Positions 45,296 to 56,696 are shown, counted from the stretch's first letter. The stretch: 64,000 nt of DNA from Vitellaria paradoxa (GCA_019916065.1 CM034244.1:23490471-23554470); one strand, 5' to 3'. Notes: a model not told the origin generated them from the letters alone. Numbers and translations: made by a program.

Positions 45296-46110
45296 TAACC
45301 CCAACTTACACATTGCTAGTCCCTAGCAATGGTGTTAATTGAACTGCTTAAATATAAACTTTGGATTCTCTTTTCATTGGAAATACGATTGCACTTAGTT
45401 AAGTGTAGCAAGCCTTTTAAATCCCTTGATTCCTTTTCATGGACAACCGAAGTCTCGTGAGAGTTTATAGTGAATCTACTTATAAAATTTTCAAATCAGT
45501 TCTCTGTATGGTATAAGTCAATCAAATAATTTATAGTTCAATCTCAGTAAAGAAAAAAAAAACAAGTTATAAAAACTCTAAAAGTTGCGTAAATCCTCCC
45601 AATGCATATTAAACTCAATAAACTCTCAACCATTTCATTTCAATTGTGTTAATTCATATCATTTATTCAAAACAACTATTACGTATATCCAAAGACTATG
45701 GCCTTGACTTCAAATCTTATAAAATTGTCCACTCGCAAGTGAATTCACTCAGGTAAGGATACTCTCATGGTTCATGCAATAATGCAAATAACAAAATTAT
45801 ACAGTGAACCTAATCAAGATGTGAATAGAAGAGTTGAAATATATAAGTGGCATAATTTCACGAATACGATGTATTAATGCATAACTAAGAACACTATATT
45901 TATCCACATGAAATAGATCAATGCTCTTATAAATGTCTTTCATCTAAAGTTCATTAGGTTTTTGCTAGGTTATAACCTGGCAATGGGGTATTGGTTAGAC
46001 AAATGAAAGATAGAAAAATCAAAGTTCATGTCTAAGGATTAAGAGATCATATTGCAGCACAATTTCCCCTAACTTTTCTCCATTCACTTCCTTGAACACC
46101 AAACCTTGAA
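45296..46110 (-). other. Athila-like 3' internal noncoding region with hairpin
   Basis: Adjacent to the LTR is a perfect hairpin (45311-45331) with arms CATTGCTAG and CTAGCAATG and a 3-nt loop. The rest aligns phrase by phrase with 62158-63010, for example AAGTCTCGTGAG, CCTTGACTTCAAAT, AATCAAGA-GTGAATA and CACATGAAAT-GATCAATG. No coding capacity. Confidence 0.75.
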
Positions 46111-46708
46111 TAAGGATGTAAATGGGTAGGGTACTTGCCCAATTAACGATTATCATTACCAAACCCATTTATTTTTTTAGTTATAATATCAAACCTATCT
46201 CATCCCAAACTCACAAAACCTGATTAAGCACGATTGGTCAGATTACATATAACCTGTTTTGACAAACCCCTTAAATATTGATTTGAAATAAAAATAAAAA
46301 TAATAATAATACTACATTACAAAATTTATATAAATACTATAAAAAATCTTTATCTATAGAAACAACCTACAAACAACACTCTACTCAGAAATTCATCATA
46401 TAAGTATAAATTTTGCATCTTTAATTTTTGTAACTAATCAGGTAAGCGATTACACTCTTAAAGTGTAATTACTTAGGTAATAAAATAATATAACTAAATA
46501 TAACATAAGCTTAAAATAGGAAGTTTAGTTTAAATTTAAATAATTTAGCAAATAAAAATATTATAATAAATTTATTAATAAATAAATGAGCTAAGTATAT
46601 AAATAAATAAAACAAAAAAATTATATTATTTTAATTAATTAATTAATTAATTAATCTTTTTTTTAGTTTGTAGGAACTAATAAAACAAAGGACAGAGACC
46701 ACCAATAA
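46111..46708. other. AT-rich spacer with a TTAA microsatellite
   Basis: No gene. (TTAA)n repeat at about 46632-46653. Confidence 0.6.
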
Positions 46709-47230
46709 GGCGTCATGACACCTCCCAATGCGTCATGACGACCCCCCTTAATTCAATGTCCAAACATGAAATGAACTTGACGTTATAACTTCTCCCCATG
46801 ATTCTAATATCTTTGATCTGTTCGAGCTAATCTCTAATACTAAAAGATGAGGACGGTTGTTGAGAATCAAGATAAATATTTTTTATATATACATCCAATG
46901 CGGAAAACAGAGCTTGGAAGCTCTTCAAACTTTGCCTCTCTCTCTCGCGAACTGTCTTCAGAAGCCTATAAATACCTCATTCACATTCAATTCAAAAAGC
47001 ACGCACACACTCAAACGCTCTATAGTTTTTAGGAATTAGTTGGTAATCTAGGTTTTATTTCTAGTTTTTAATAGATTAGGGTTTAGATTTCTACTTTATA
47101 TCGGTGTGTGGATATGAAGTCTAGATCTTCAATTTGATCTTTGAGTAGTAGTAGCAATAGCATTTTGATTCCAGTTTCTGTTTAGAATTAGAATTCATTT
47201 TCAGCAACTATGAAGTAAGTTTTTATTTTT
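46709..47230 (+). promoter_or_regulatory. promoter-like region: paired CGTCATGAC motifs, TATA box, 5' leader
   Basis: CGTCATGAC occurs at 46711-46719 and again at 46731-46739, exactly 20 bp apart, giving palindromic TGACG/CGTCA half-sites like those bound by TGA-type bZIP factors. TATAAATA is at 46967-46974. A T-rich leader follows, and ATGAA at 47210 runs straight into GTAAGT, a consensus splice donor. No downstream exon was recognised. It could be a gene promoter stub or the promoter part of an unrecognised LTR. Confidence 0.4.
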
Positions 47231-47599
47231 TTTTTTTAAGTTCAAAATTCTCTTTGTTTTTAGTATTTTAATTTTATTATTTCTGCTATGAATGCTATAT
47301 TTATGTTACATGTTTTATTTAAAATAATGTTAGGCTAAATCTGCAATGTTTCTATTAGGATGAAGGGTTAAGATAAAATATTTATTTAGAGTTATGCATT
47401 TTAAATCAATAAATTAAATATAGTTATGAAAATTCAAAAACTAAAAGATTTGATCATATTTCTCTGAAAATGTATGATAAATTTAATGGGAATGTAAAGT
47501 TAATTTGTGGCAAATCTAAACAAAATAAATTAAATTTGGAATTAAAGTAGTTTCCTAATTTGAAGATGAAAAAAAAAAAGATGAAAAAGAGTGTAGCTA

Positions 47600-48259
47600 A
47601 AGAAGTCCAAATATTGAAGAATGAGTCCAAATATTGAAGAATGGTACAAGTTTTTAGATCCTAAGGAGTCCTAGCAGCACTTGCAGAATTTTTCAGACAA
47701 ATCAACTTTAGGTAGTGGAGCCCACAGGCAAAGTGCAGACAACTCAAGGGGTCGTGGTATCTTCATAGGTAAGGTGCTAGGAAGCTCCAGAGGTCGCCCT
47801 AACGAAGATTCTAAATATTATGAAGATTTTGTTTCTGTTTAAGAAATTTATTTTTAGGAAATCTGTTTTTATATTGAGTCCTAGTTAGATTATGACTTTG
47901 TACCTCTATATATATGTACCCACTCTTAATGAACCAATATGCACATACAGGGACATATTATAGAGATTTAGAGAGAGAGAGATTTTATTTTATGAGAGCT
48001 TAACAATCTTTCTCTTTTCTTTCTTTCTTTACTTTTTGAGCGAATTAGGGAGTCTACTTGTTAGGGTTTGTTGAGTGAATGGAGCAAGAATCACGAAAAA
48101 ATTGTTCGAGTTAATTATAGGGAATTTGAGTAGAGTCTTGTAACCTATTGATAACATAATTATTTTTTGAGGTTTTTCTCCCTATGATAGGATTTCTGAT
48201 TAATCCTCTCGTGTTATTTTCCTTACTTTGTGCGTGATTGCTTGATTTGAAAATTGTCA
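47600..48259 (+). repeat. LTR of a Sirevirus-like remnant, element D (left end approximate)
   Basis: The right end TTGTCA is followed directly by the PBS. A TATA-like CTATATATATG (47911-47921) lies in it. The left end was not located. A 22-bp tandem phrase (GTCCAAATATTGAAGAATGA type) is repeated at 47607-47642. Confidence 0.6.
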
Positions 48260-48261
48260 AT

Positions 48262-48273
48262 TGGTATCAGAGT
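48262..48273 (+). other. primer-binding site of element D
   Basis: TGGTATCAGAGT follows the LTR end by 2 bp. Confidence 0.85.
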
Positions 48274-48313
48274 AGATCACTTTTTTATTTTTGATTAAGA
48301 TCAAATCCGAATC

Positions 48314-48720
48314 AATGGATCTAGCTTTGAAGACCTTAAGCGACACTGAGACATCATCTAAAAGTGAGATTATGATGAAGAATTTGATGATATTGAAGAA
48401 ACCTATGACCAGTTTGTTTAAAGAATGCTGTGAATTGAAAATGAATAAAAGGACATTAAATTAGAAAAACAAAATGTTGAAGAAGAAAGGGACGCCCTTT
48501 AAGATCAAGATTGAAAAGTTCTCAAGTAAGTTGACTTCGTTAGAATCTAATAAAGAACCTGAGTGTCAACTTGCATGGAAATTAAAGACAAAGCTTGAAG
48601 AGAAGGAAAAGGAGATTAAAGATCATCTGTCAAAAATTAAGGACCTTGAAAGCAAAGCTGAAACAAATAAAGGTATCCTTGAAAATATTTTAAAAAATTA
48701 AAAAAAAAGTTAAAAATTAA
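48314..48720 (+). pseudogene. element D gag remnant (coiled coil only)
   Basis: A short start (MDLALKTLSDTE) is followed at once by an acidic coiled-coil text, best read as DYDEEFDDIEETYDQF and KLEKQNVEEERDAL in one frame and EEKEKEIKDHLSKIKDLESK in another. This matches the coiled-coil part of Sirevirus gag, while the UBN2-type domain and both knuckles are absent. A large internal deletion is implied. Frames are broken. Confidence 0.6.
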
Positions 48721-49768
48721 TAAATTTATTAGTAACATTATTGCTTCAAGCAGAGCCTCAATAATAGCATCTAACACTACGCCTTCTCATCTATATAATA
48801 AAATAAGATAATTTTTTAGAATATCTCTCACACAAACTAAGATCCAATAGTTAACAATTATTTCTTCTTTTATTTAACAATTGAGATCACTTTTAGTTTC
48901 TTAACTTCCCGCTCAATTATTAGTGGACCCTACTACCATTTATCTGATAAACGGCTTGAGAATTTTAAATTTCACCATATTTAAAAGTAGAGATCGTAAA
49001 TCAAAACTGCCAACTTAAATTCCCCCCAATTATGATTTCTAAGAAGTTAAACCTTATAAATTAAAATACCATAATTTGTGTTTTCTTTTATGGTACTTAT
49101 CAAAAATTAACTGGCGAGAGAGACTAATGTATGTAATAACTAGTAAGGTTTGAAGTTTTGAAAAAAAAATTAAAACTCATGAACTATTATAATTTTTTCG
49201 ATTTAAAATTTTTTGAATCTAAAGTTTCAATTGTATAAAAAATTTTAATATTAATTTTGTTTAGAATACCATAACCATGATTACTACTAGTAAATTAATA
49301 TTAATTTACGAGAAAGATTAGAAGATATATGCATAACTCTTGTATAAACACTCATTTTTCCACGTGGTTTGGGCAAAATCTCTTAGGTATCATTTGGGAA
49401 CGCGGGCTAGCACCTACTAGCTAGTGACTTTTTTTTTTTCACACTGTAGCAGCTAATTACTGGCTCATTTCTAAATTATGAAATTACCATTTTTTAGATA
49501 CCGTAGGTATATGAATTCTTAAACCAAACTAATGGAGTCGACCCCATCAAGAAAAGAGTGGACCCCTTTTAACAATAGGCATGTGAATCATTAAACGACA
49601 AATGGGGTCGACCCCTTCTAGCAGTAGGCATGTCAGGACCAAGGGCATTTGTGCGTTCAGAGTAGTTTTGGAAGATAATATGAAGTATCAAGGGTATAGA
49701 CATCAATATATAAATTTATTAGAAAAGTGAAGGTAAAAAAGTTCATTATCTTGGCTTTCCCAACATTA
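48721..49768. other. AT-rich spacer
   Basis: No gene. A short phrase GGAGTCGACCCC / GGGGTCGACCCC recurs at 49535-49546 and 49604-49615. Confidence 0.5.
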
Positions 49769-49805
49769 AAAAACTAACCTTTTCTTTTAAATTTTTTTGT
49801 TCGAC

Positions 49806-50667
49806 GGTTATTTAATTAAAATATATGGTATTTACTATTCGGTTAAAAATATTTGGCAAATATTGTTAGTAAAAACGCTATTTGAAATAGCGATTGGAAT
49901 AAACTAAAAACGCAATTTGAAACAGTATCTTTTGAAAATGCTAGAACTTAGGAGCTGAAAACGCTAATTCAAACACCGCTTTCAATTATTAGCCTTCTCT
50001 GCACTCACTGGCCACTCTATGGGATGGCAAAAACATTTTTCTTCCTCATCATAGAGCGAGTTCTGTCCAGAATAAGCTCCCTTGCTCTTGACGAGATCAG
50101 CCTCGCATGTGGCATCAAACCCAGCTTAAGAAACTCGAGAACACACTCTCCACGGTGCTTCTGGATGCGAACGAGCAGCAGGTGAGGAACCACGAGGTTA
50201 GAGACTGGCTCGAAAAGCTCCAGGATGTTGTGTATGATGTTGATGACTTGCTCGATGATCTCTCACCTCTAGTTTTACGGCAAAAATTGGAGTCCTCCCA
50301 AGGCAAATTTAGATTGCTTAAAAAGGTATGGGACTTTTTCTCGTCATCAAACCCAGTTGCATTTCGATTAAAGATAAGCCATAGATTAAGGGAGATCAGA
50401 GAGAGAATAAATGGGATTTCAGCTAATAGGAGGGATTTTCACTTTACAGAAAATAATGATGGGTAAAAAAAGCTGAGAAAGCAGTATTTGAATTAGCGTG
50501 TTCAACTTGTTAAAAACTCTAAACAATTTAGCGTTTTCAAAAACACTGTTCCAAATCGTGTTTTCAATTTAATTCTAAATCGCTATTTCAAAAAGTGTTT
50601 TTACTAATGAATTTCACCAAATATTTTTAATAGGACAATAAAGACCTTATATTTTAATTAAATAACC
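49806..50667. mobile_element. long-TIR element enclosing an NLR gene fragment
   Basis: 49806-49983 and 50477-50667 are inverted repeats of about 180 bp. Paired phrases: GGTTATTTAATTAAAATAT (49806) with its complement ending at 50667; AAATATTTGG; GTAAAAACGCT versus GTAAAAACACT; TTTGAAATAGCGATT versus the same; ACGCTAATTCAAA and CTGCTTTC near the inner edge. Similarity may extend about 30 bp further out. Between them lies only the NLR fragment. Long TIRs around a host-gene piece fit a Pack-MULE-type capture; a clear 9-bp target duplication was not found. Confidence 0.7.
50024..50466 (+). pseudogene. NLR (CC-NB-LRR) coiled-coil (Rx-N) domain fragment
   Basis: From ATG 50024 the frame reads MAKTFFFLIIERVLSRISSL, then ALDEISLACGIKP. 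A shift near 50120 moves to LKKLENTLSTVLLDANEQQV, then VRDWLEKLQDVVYDVDDLLDDLS, where VDDLLDD is the EDVID-type motif. VAFRLKISHRLREIRERI ends the domain. NLR coiled coils act in plant immune signalling and partner binding. The frame stops at 50464, before any NB-ARC P-loop, so only about 140 of the usual 900 or more residues are present. The fragment lies between long inverted repeats. Nonfunctional as a full receptor; a short expressed peptide is possible but unsupported. Confidence 0.85.
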
Positions 50668-50838
50668 ATAAAAAAAAATCTTTCTTTTTACTAGTCACTA
50701 ATCAGTTAACGAAAAAAAAAAACTAACTTTTTTATTTGTCAAACCTAGTCTTATTATGACCCTGACAAGACAGTGCTGATAAATCTCTCAGGCATTCGAA
50801 ATTTTTTTATTCCTTCAATCCATTTTAATACATGTGTA
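50668..50838. other. short AT-rich spacer
   Basis: No gene. Confidence 0.5.
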
Positions 50839-51753
50839 CTAGTAGTAACCCGTGCGATACCCGGGCGATATAAATTTTTTCAATTATTAATATTAAAAAA
50901 ATAAAAATATCTTTAAAACAATCAAAATAAACATTTATATTAAAAAATGATAATAGTCATAAATCCACATGTCAAAATAGACATATAAAAAAAAAAAAAA
51001 AAAAACTAAATATAGTCATCCAATTTTTCAAATAGTAATCCAAAAGTACAACTACAAAAAACATGACATATAACTCCATTCTTTTAACCCCATCCAACAC
51101 CTGAGTGCTAAATACAATTACCTATTAAACAAAAAATATTTAAAATTATCTCTTTAGATTTATAATATTTTTTAAAAAAAATTATTATAAGTAAATAAGA
51201 GATTGTATAACATTATTTTTTGAAAATGAAACTCTATACTTCCAATCTACCATATTTCAATCTACAAAACAATATTTATAAAACTATAAAGATTTTATAT
51301 TATTATATAAAACCCAATTGAAAAAACATGTATAAATAAGAGAGAGAAAAGAAATTGGAGAAAAACTCAAAAGTTTTCTAGCGATGGCAAGAATACTATG
51401 AAGAGAGAGAGGGGAATTTTGAAAAGAAAATGACTCTTGAGTTTATATTTTTATTTTTGTTTTTTTTTAACTCTCCTTTAATGAATTTTTATTATAATTC
51501 ATTTTAGGTAATTGTGGGAGTATTATGCAGAGAGAGAAAGACTCTTTTAGTGAAATGAAGAGAGAGAGAAATTTTGCAAAAAGAAAATGACTCTTGAGTT
51601 TCGTATTTTTATTTTTTATTTTTTTGTGTTTTTTTTCTAACTCTCCCTTAATGAATCTTTATTATAATTCATTTCAGGATGCAGTACTATGTAGAGAGAG
51701 GAAAACTCTTTTACTGAAATATTTATTATTATTCATTATAAGTAGAGAGAAAG

Positions 51754-51771
51754 ATAAATTTGTTTTAAAAA
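51754..51771. repeat. 18-bp target-site duplication (left)
   Basis: ATAAATTTGTTTTAAAAA here and at 53196-53213, exactly flanking the RTE insertion. Confidence 0.9.
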
Positions 51772-51796
51772 CCAAACCAAACCAAGCCTTTTCCCA

Positions 51797-52300
51797 CTAG
51801 GTGGGGTCGGCTATATGGATTTGTCGACGCCAATTTGATCTGTTTAGGGGCATGTCCTCCAATAAATCTAGGTAGGTTAGGTCATGTTTAATGGTTTCTT
51901 TCCAGCTTCTCTTGGGTCTTCTTCTACCTCTCCTACTCCTGACAATCTCCATACTTTCACACCTTCTAACAGATGCCTCTGCTGGACGCCTTCTAACATG
52001 GCCAAACCATCTTAATCGGTTTTCTCTCATTTTATCTTCAATCGGTGCTATTCCTACTTTGCCCCTAATCTCCTCGTTCCTAATCCTATCTTTCCTTGTA
52101 ATCCCGCACATCCACCTTAGCATCCTCATCTCTGCAACTGCCATCTTCTGACCATGGTTATGCTTTATTGCCCAACACTCTGATCCATATAGCAGCGCTG
52201 GTCTAACCGCTACCTTATAATCTTTCCTTTCAACTTGAGGGGATTTTTCGGTCGCACAAAACCCCCGAAGCACTCCTCCATTTGGTCCATCCAGCTTGAA
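51797..52300 (-). pseudogene. RTE C-terminal region
   Basis: VRPALLYGSECWAIKHNHGQ, MRMLRWMCGITRKDRIRNEE, RLRWFGHVRRRPAEA and DLTYLDLLEDMPLNRSNWRR are the highly conserved RTE-clade C-terminal motifs. It is separated from RT by two small frameshifts between about 52230 and 52300. The + strand ORF here is antisense. Confidence 0.92.
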
Positions 52301-52309
52301 TCCTATGAC

Positions 52310-53195
52310 TTACATCAGTATCATCCCTCCATCTTGTTGCACCATAGATCCAAGGTACCTAAATTTATCTTTCTCTACAATCTTTTGTGTGCCTAAACTT
52401 ACTTCTATACTACTCGTTATCCTACTTTGACTAAACTTACATTCCATATATTCCGTCTTGCATCGACTTAGCCTAAACCCTTTTGTCTCTAACGTATCCC
52501 GCCACAATTCTAGCTTAGCATTCACTCCTTCTCTCGTCTCATCTACTAAAACAATATCATCTGCAAATAGCATACACCACGGTACCTCATCCTGAATATG
52601 TCTTGTAATCTCATCCATAACTAAAGTAAACAAGTACGGGCTTAACGCTGAGCCTTGATGTAAACCAATCGTGATAGGGAACTCATTAGTCTCTCCACCA
52701 GTCGTCCGTATAGATGTCATGGCTCTATCATACATGTCCTTTATCACCTCAATATATGCGACACACGCTCCTTTCTTTTCCAATACTCTCCATAGAATCT
52801 CCCTAGGAACCCGATCATATGCCTTCTCTAAATCGATGAACACCATATGTAAATCTTTTTTACCTTCTCTATACTGTTCCATTAACCTCCTCAAGAGAAA
52901 GATAGCCTCCATGGTTGATCTTCCAGGCATGAAACCAAATTGGTTCTCTGAAACGTCTGTTGTCCTTCTTAGTCTTCTCTCAATAACTCTCTCCCATAAT
53001 TTCATCGTATGGCTCATCAATTTAATCCCGCGATAGTTCGCACAGTTCTGAATATCTCCTTTGTTCTTGTATATGGGTATAAGGATACTTTTCCTCCATG
53101 CATCAGGCATCTTCTTGCTCTTTAGCACTACATTAAAAAGTTTTTGTCAACCAACTTATGCCAACCTCAATAAGCACCTCCAAACCAATCGTGGC
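52310..53195 (-). pseudogene. RTE reverse transcriptase
   Basis: 272-codon open frame: [108 protein letters not shown] (intact FADD) and [15 protein letters not shown] motifs 0-7 are complete and ordered. The upstream endonuclease is absent and the frame is lost after GGMILM through a one-base deletion. Not autonomous. Confidence 0.93.
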
Positions 53196-53331
53196 ATAAA
53201 TTTGTTTTAAAAATAAAATTAAAATTCTGTAAAAAAAGAAAAAGAGAATAAAGAGTAAATAGTTATGCCACGTAGGATGAGGGTGAAGGAGGAGAGGAGA
53301 GAGAAATACACGGTTTTATTATTATAGTATA

Positions 53332-53800
53332 ATACACGGTTTTGAAAAGAAAATGACTCTTGAGTTTATATTTTTATTTTTGTTTTTTTTAACTCTCCTT
53401 TAATGAATATTTTTATTATAATTCATTTTAGGTAATGGGCGGAGTATTATGCAAAGAGAGAAAGACTCTTTTAATGAAATGAGGAGAGAGAGGAATTTTG
53501 AAAAGAAAACGACTCTTAAGTTTTATATTTTTATTTTTGTTTTTTGTGTTTTTTTTAACTCTCTTTTATTATATTCATTTCAAGGCGGAGTACAATGTAG
53601 AGAGAGAAAAACTCTTTTAATGAAATATTTATTATTATTCATTATAAGCGGAGAGAGAGGAATTTGCTTTAAAAATAAAATCAAAATTCTATAAAAAAAA
53701 AAAAAAGAAAAAAAAAGGGAATGAAGAGAAAAGAGCTATGCCACGTAGGATAAAGGTAAAGGAGGAGAGAAGAGAGAAATACACGGTTTTAGGAATCGAT
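53332..53800 (-). repeat. Helitron-like repeat, copy 2
   Basis: Directly abuts copy 1. Repeats TGACTCTTGAGTTTATATTT, AACTCTCCTTTAATGAAT and ATGCCACGTAGGAT phrases and ends AAATACACGGTTTTAGG. Two sub-units are arranged in tandem. Low-complexity ORFs here are not genes. Confidence 0.7.
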
Positions 53801-55985
53801 TTTGAGTGAGTTTCCTCTATTAATGAGAGCAAAGAGGAAAGACTCGGAAGTCCGTAAAAAAAGAAGAAATTTAAAGCAAAACTCAACAAATACGGTAAAA
53901 GGAACATGAAATCACACAAAACTTTAGATTAGTTTCTATCAATGAGATCATAGAGTACCACATAATTTTCAATTTACTAATAGGAGTTAAACTTTTTGTT
54001 AGATTTACCCAACTTCAAACTCATAGTGAAAAAGAAAAGTCCAATTTTTACAAATGAATTTTCTGTACTTCTCCTAATTCTAGGTTTATAATGAACAAAC
54101 AAATTCAAGGATTAATTTTTCCATTTATTTTTATCAGTTGTTGGCCAAATCTTCACCTATTTGGTAATTCTTGCATTGGCTTCCAATTTTTGGCTTCTTC
54201 TTTCTTTCTTATATTTATTCATTTGATTGGTTCACTTCTTTGTTGTTAATAGAAGAGAATATTGCAAAAGTGAATAATTTATTAGGCACCAAAATTAGTA
54301 GTGCAGAGGAGATAATTAAGTTGGGTTTAATCTACGTGATCAATAAAAATGAAAATAAAAAAGAAATCAAAGAAACACATGTGATTGCTCTGTAACTCGC
54401 TAGTGATAGGAACAAAATGCATTCCAGTGAAACCATATTGATACATACAAATGTTGGTATGTTGGTTTTTATAGCATAGGGTTGAGAAAAATATCTTAAA
54501 TGGAAGGATAAACTCTTTAAAATTTTTCTGATGCACAACGGAAGCACCTTCTTTCAGCAATTCAGTCTTCCAAACTATTCTCAATTCTCTCTCTCTAGAT
54601 GGATGTGTGTGGTCACTCTTTTTTTAAATCACTTGGCTTGTCAATATATAAAAGATATTTATAGAGAGAGAAATACAGAGTTTGTATCAGAGAAGATCTC
54701 TAACTCTAAAGATTATCTCTTATCCACTCTCACATATATCTTATCATATATATCATCCTAATATATATTTAGAAGATATGGTATCTTGATAAAATCTCCC
54801 AACCATATCATCTTATCTAAATATATATTAATTATCTATAATTTATTTTATAAATAAATTATAAATAAAAGCCAACTGGACCTGACCCATCAAGATAAAA
54901 TTGAGCTAGCTTGAGGATTGAAGGCCCATGGATTCCTAGCTCCAACTTAAAAGATATTTGGGCCTTGTCATCTCATGACAAGCCATTATCTTTTAAATTA
55001 ACCCAGGACTATTCCACTAAAAGCCTTGGGCTGCACTCTAGTAGTCTATGTTAAAATTCATTTAATTAAAACAAATTTTAATAAAATGAATTTTGGTCTT
55101 AGACTAATAATATCCACTTAATTAACCCTCTATTATAAGCTCGTAATTAAGTTAGGCTAAATGTCAAGCCCCTTAATTACATATTTAACCCTAAGTCACT
55201 ATTTATCTAAATTTTGATCATTCTCAATATTTCTATATTTGTAAACAATTTACAAATAAATATTGTTATTCAATAAACAAATTATTGAATAAACTGCGGG
55301 CACAGATTTAATGATCAAAAAGATAAATAGCTTAGGTGAGCATATAAAATAGATTCCATCTTGTAAGTATATGTTCCCATGATTCATGAAATTAAATCTT
55401 CAAATTATCGAGGTTTTGACCGTTTATAAGATCTCACTTCGTGATAACTCAAATAGACTTAATTTATGAATGTGAGTTCATTACAAACTTAGGATTAAGG
55501 TTTATTAAGTTTATTAAAGTTTATGTAAATTATGATTAATGACATTTATTAACCAAATCATAATTTACAACAGTCCTTTCAATATGTATATCACATATAC
55601 ATATTAAATTTCCTACTCAAAGTCACAACTTTAGTAATCAAGATAAATCACCCAATTAAGAAGTAGAAAAGTTACAGTTTTAACATAATGAAATATCCGT
55701 TTCATTAATAGCTGTGAATTTACTTTAATTTATAAAACTTGTGATTTAAATCTTTCTGTATTGGTATCTTATGCCTAATACTTAAATCACATACTTTATA
55801 AATAAGGGACATTAATTATGCTTAAATAAATAAATGTTTTATTATGTCCAGAAAAATAAACTAAAATAAAATGTCATTACAAAAAATATGCTTTCAAGGG
55901 CACCAAAGAAATATAAATCTAACAACAAAAACATGTATGTATATATTGCCTGAAAAAATAAAGAAGAGATACTAACTAGAGGCGG
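53801..55985. other. noncoding AT-rich stretch, probably decayed transposon sequence
   Basis: No gene. A - strand TGTTAGATTTATATTTC (ending at 55923) resembles an LTR start, and 54460-55920 reads like an LTR of unknown family, but no partner, PBS or duplication was found. Confidence 0.4.
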
Positions 55986-56440
55986 AATCCAACATGCTTA
56001 GAATATATATATACGTAGTAATATATCTATAAATCCATAGGGAAAATTGAACATACCTATAAGTTTACACAAAAAAGAAGAATCCAAACGTTTTCCAGTG
56101 ATGAGTGAATGTGTGTAGAGAGAGAAAATAAATTGAAGAAGAAATTCAAAAGTTTTCAGATAGGTAGAATATGTGTGAATGTGTGTAGAGAGAGAAAAGA
56201 AATCGAAGAAGAAACCCAAAAGTTTTCAGATGAGTAGAATACTATGCAGATAGAGAAAGACTTTTAATGAAACACTTATTATTATTCATTTCATGTAGAG
56301 AAAGAGGAATTTATTTTAATAATTAAATCAAAATTTTGTAAAAAAAAATAAGAAAAATGAAGAGAATATAGTCATGTCGCGTAGAATAAGTACGAAGGAG
56401 GTGAGGAAAGAGAAATACACAATTTTAGATAGTATAAACA
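55986..56440 (-). repeat. Helitron-like repeat, copy 3
   Basis: Shares AAAAGTTTTCAGAT-GAATAC, GAGAAAGACT-TTTAATGAA, TTATTATTATTCATT and ATGTCGCGTAGAATAAG with copies 1 and 2, and ends AAATACACAATTTTAGATAGTATAA. A roughly 65-bp sub-unit (GTGTGTAGAGAGAGAAAA...) is tandemly repeated at 56110-56235. Confidence 0.65.
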
Positions 56441-56696
56441 TAAATAGATATATTACTTGGTATTCTAATAAACTTTAATGCACAGCGCGTTCAAGATCCA
56501 CCTACTCTCAAAATTTTCACGAAGAGCTGACCTTTGAATTGATTGAGATTGTGAAATTTTTGACCATTTGGGTTATTTCACTGCTTCCGTGCTTCGTCTT
56601 CCTCCTCCTTTTTCTGCCTTTAATTTCACCCCTCTTTGCAGCAAATTTTTCATGCACCGCACTCTTCTATTGCTACACAAGTGAAGAGCCCCGGCC
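56441..56696 (+). promoter_or_regulatory. presumed promoter/5' UTR of the IspE gene
   Basis: 256 bp between the repeat and the IspE ATG. CT-rich near 56575-56640, as in many plant leaders. No clear TATA box. The + strand ORF from 56539 overlaps in another frame and is not coding. Confidence 0.4.

Larger units (their letters stand above)
51772..53195 (-). mobile_element. RTE-clade LINE, 5'-truncated, with perfect 18-bp target duplication
   Basis: The - strand carries RT and the conserved RTE C-terminal region, ending in the usual RTE 3' tail: a CCGACCCCACCTAGTGGGA phrase then AAGGCTTGGTTTGGTTTGG short repeats. It is 1.42 kb, cut at the 5' side just before RT (IGLEVLIEVGISWL near 53170). The perfect 18-bp duplication shows target-primed insertion and modest age. 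Only a few disabling changes are seen. Confidence 0.93.
50839..53331 (-). mobile_element. Helitron-like nonautonomous repeat, copy 1 (interrupted by an RTE LINE)
   Basis: On the - strand the left edge ends in CTAG followed by T, preceded by a GC-rich partly palindromic CCCGGGTATCGCACGGG, as at a Helitron 3' end (hairpin then CTRR-T). The other edge, near 53331, reads TATACTATAATAATAAAACC on the - strand. The interior contains GAGAGAGA, TGACTCTTGAGTTT and AACTCTCC(T)TTAATGAAT phrases repeated in tandem and in copies 2 and 3. No Rep/helicase coding. Helitron identity is inference. Confidence 0.5.

Noticed and set aside
51891..52151. 86-codon hydrophobic + strand ORF
   Set aside because: Antisense to the conserved RTE C-terminal domain.
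52671..53036. 121-codon + strand ORF
   Set aside because: Antisense to the RTE reverse transcriptase, which has all expected motifs on the - strand.
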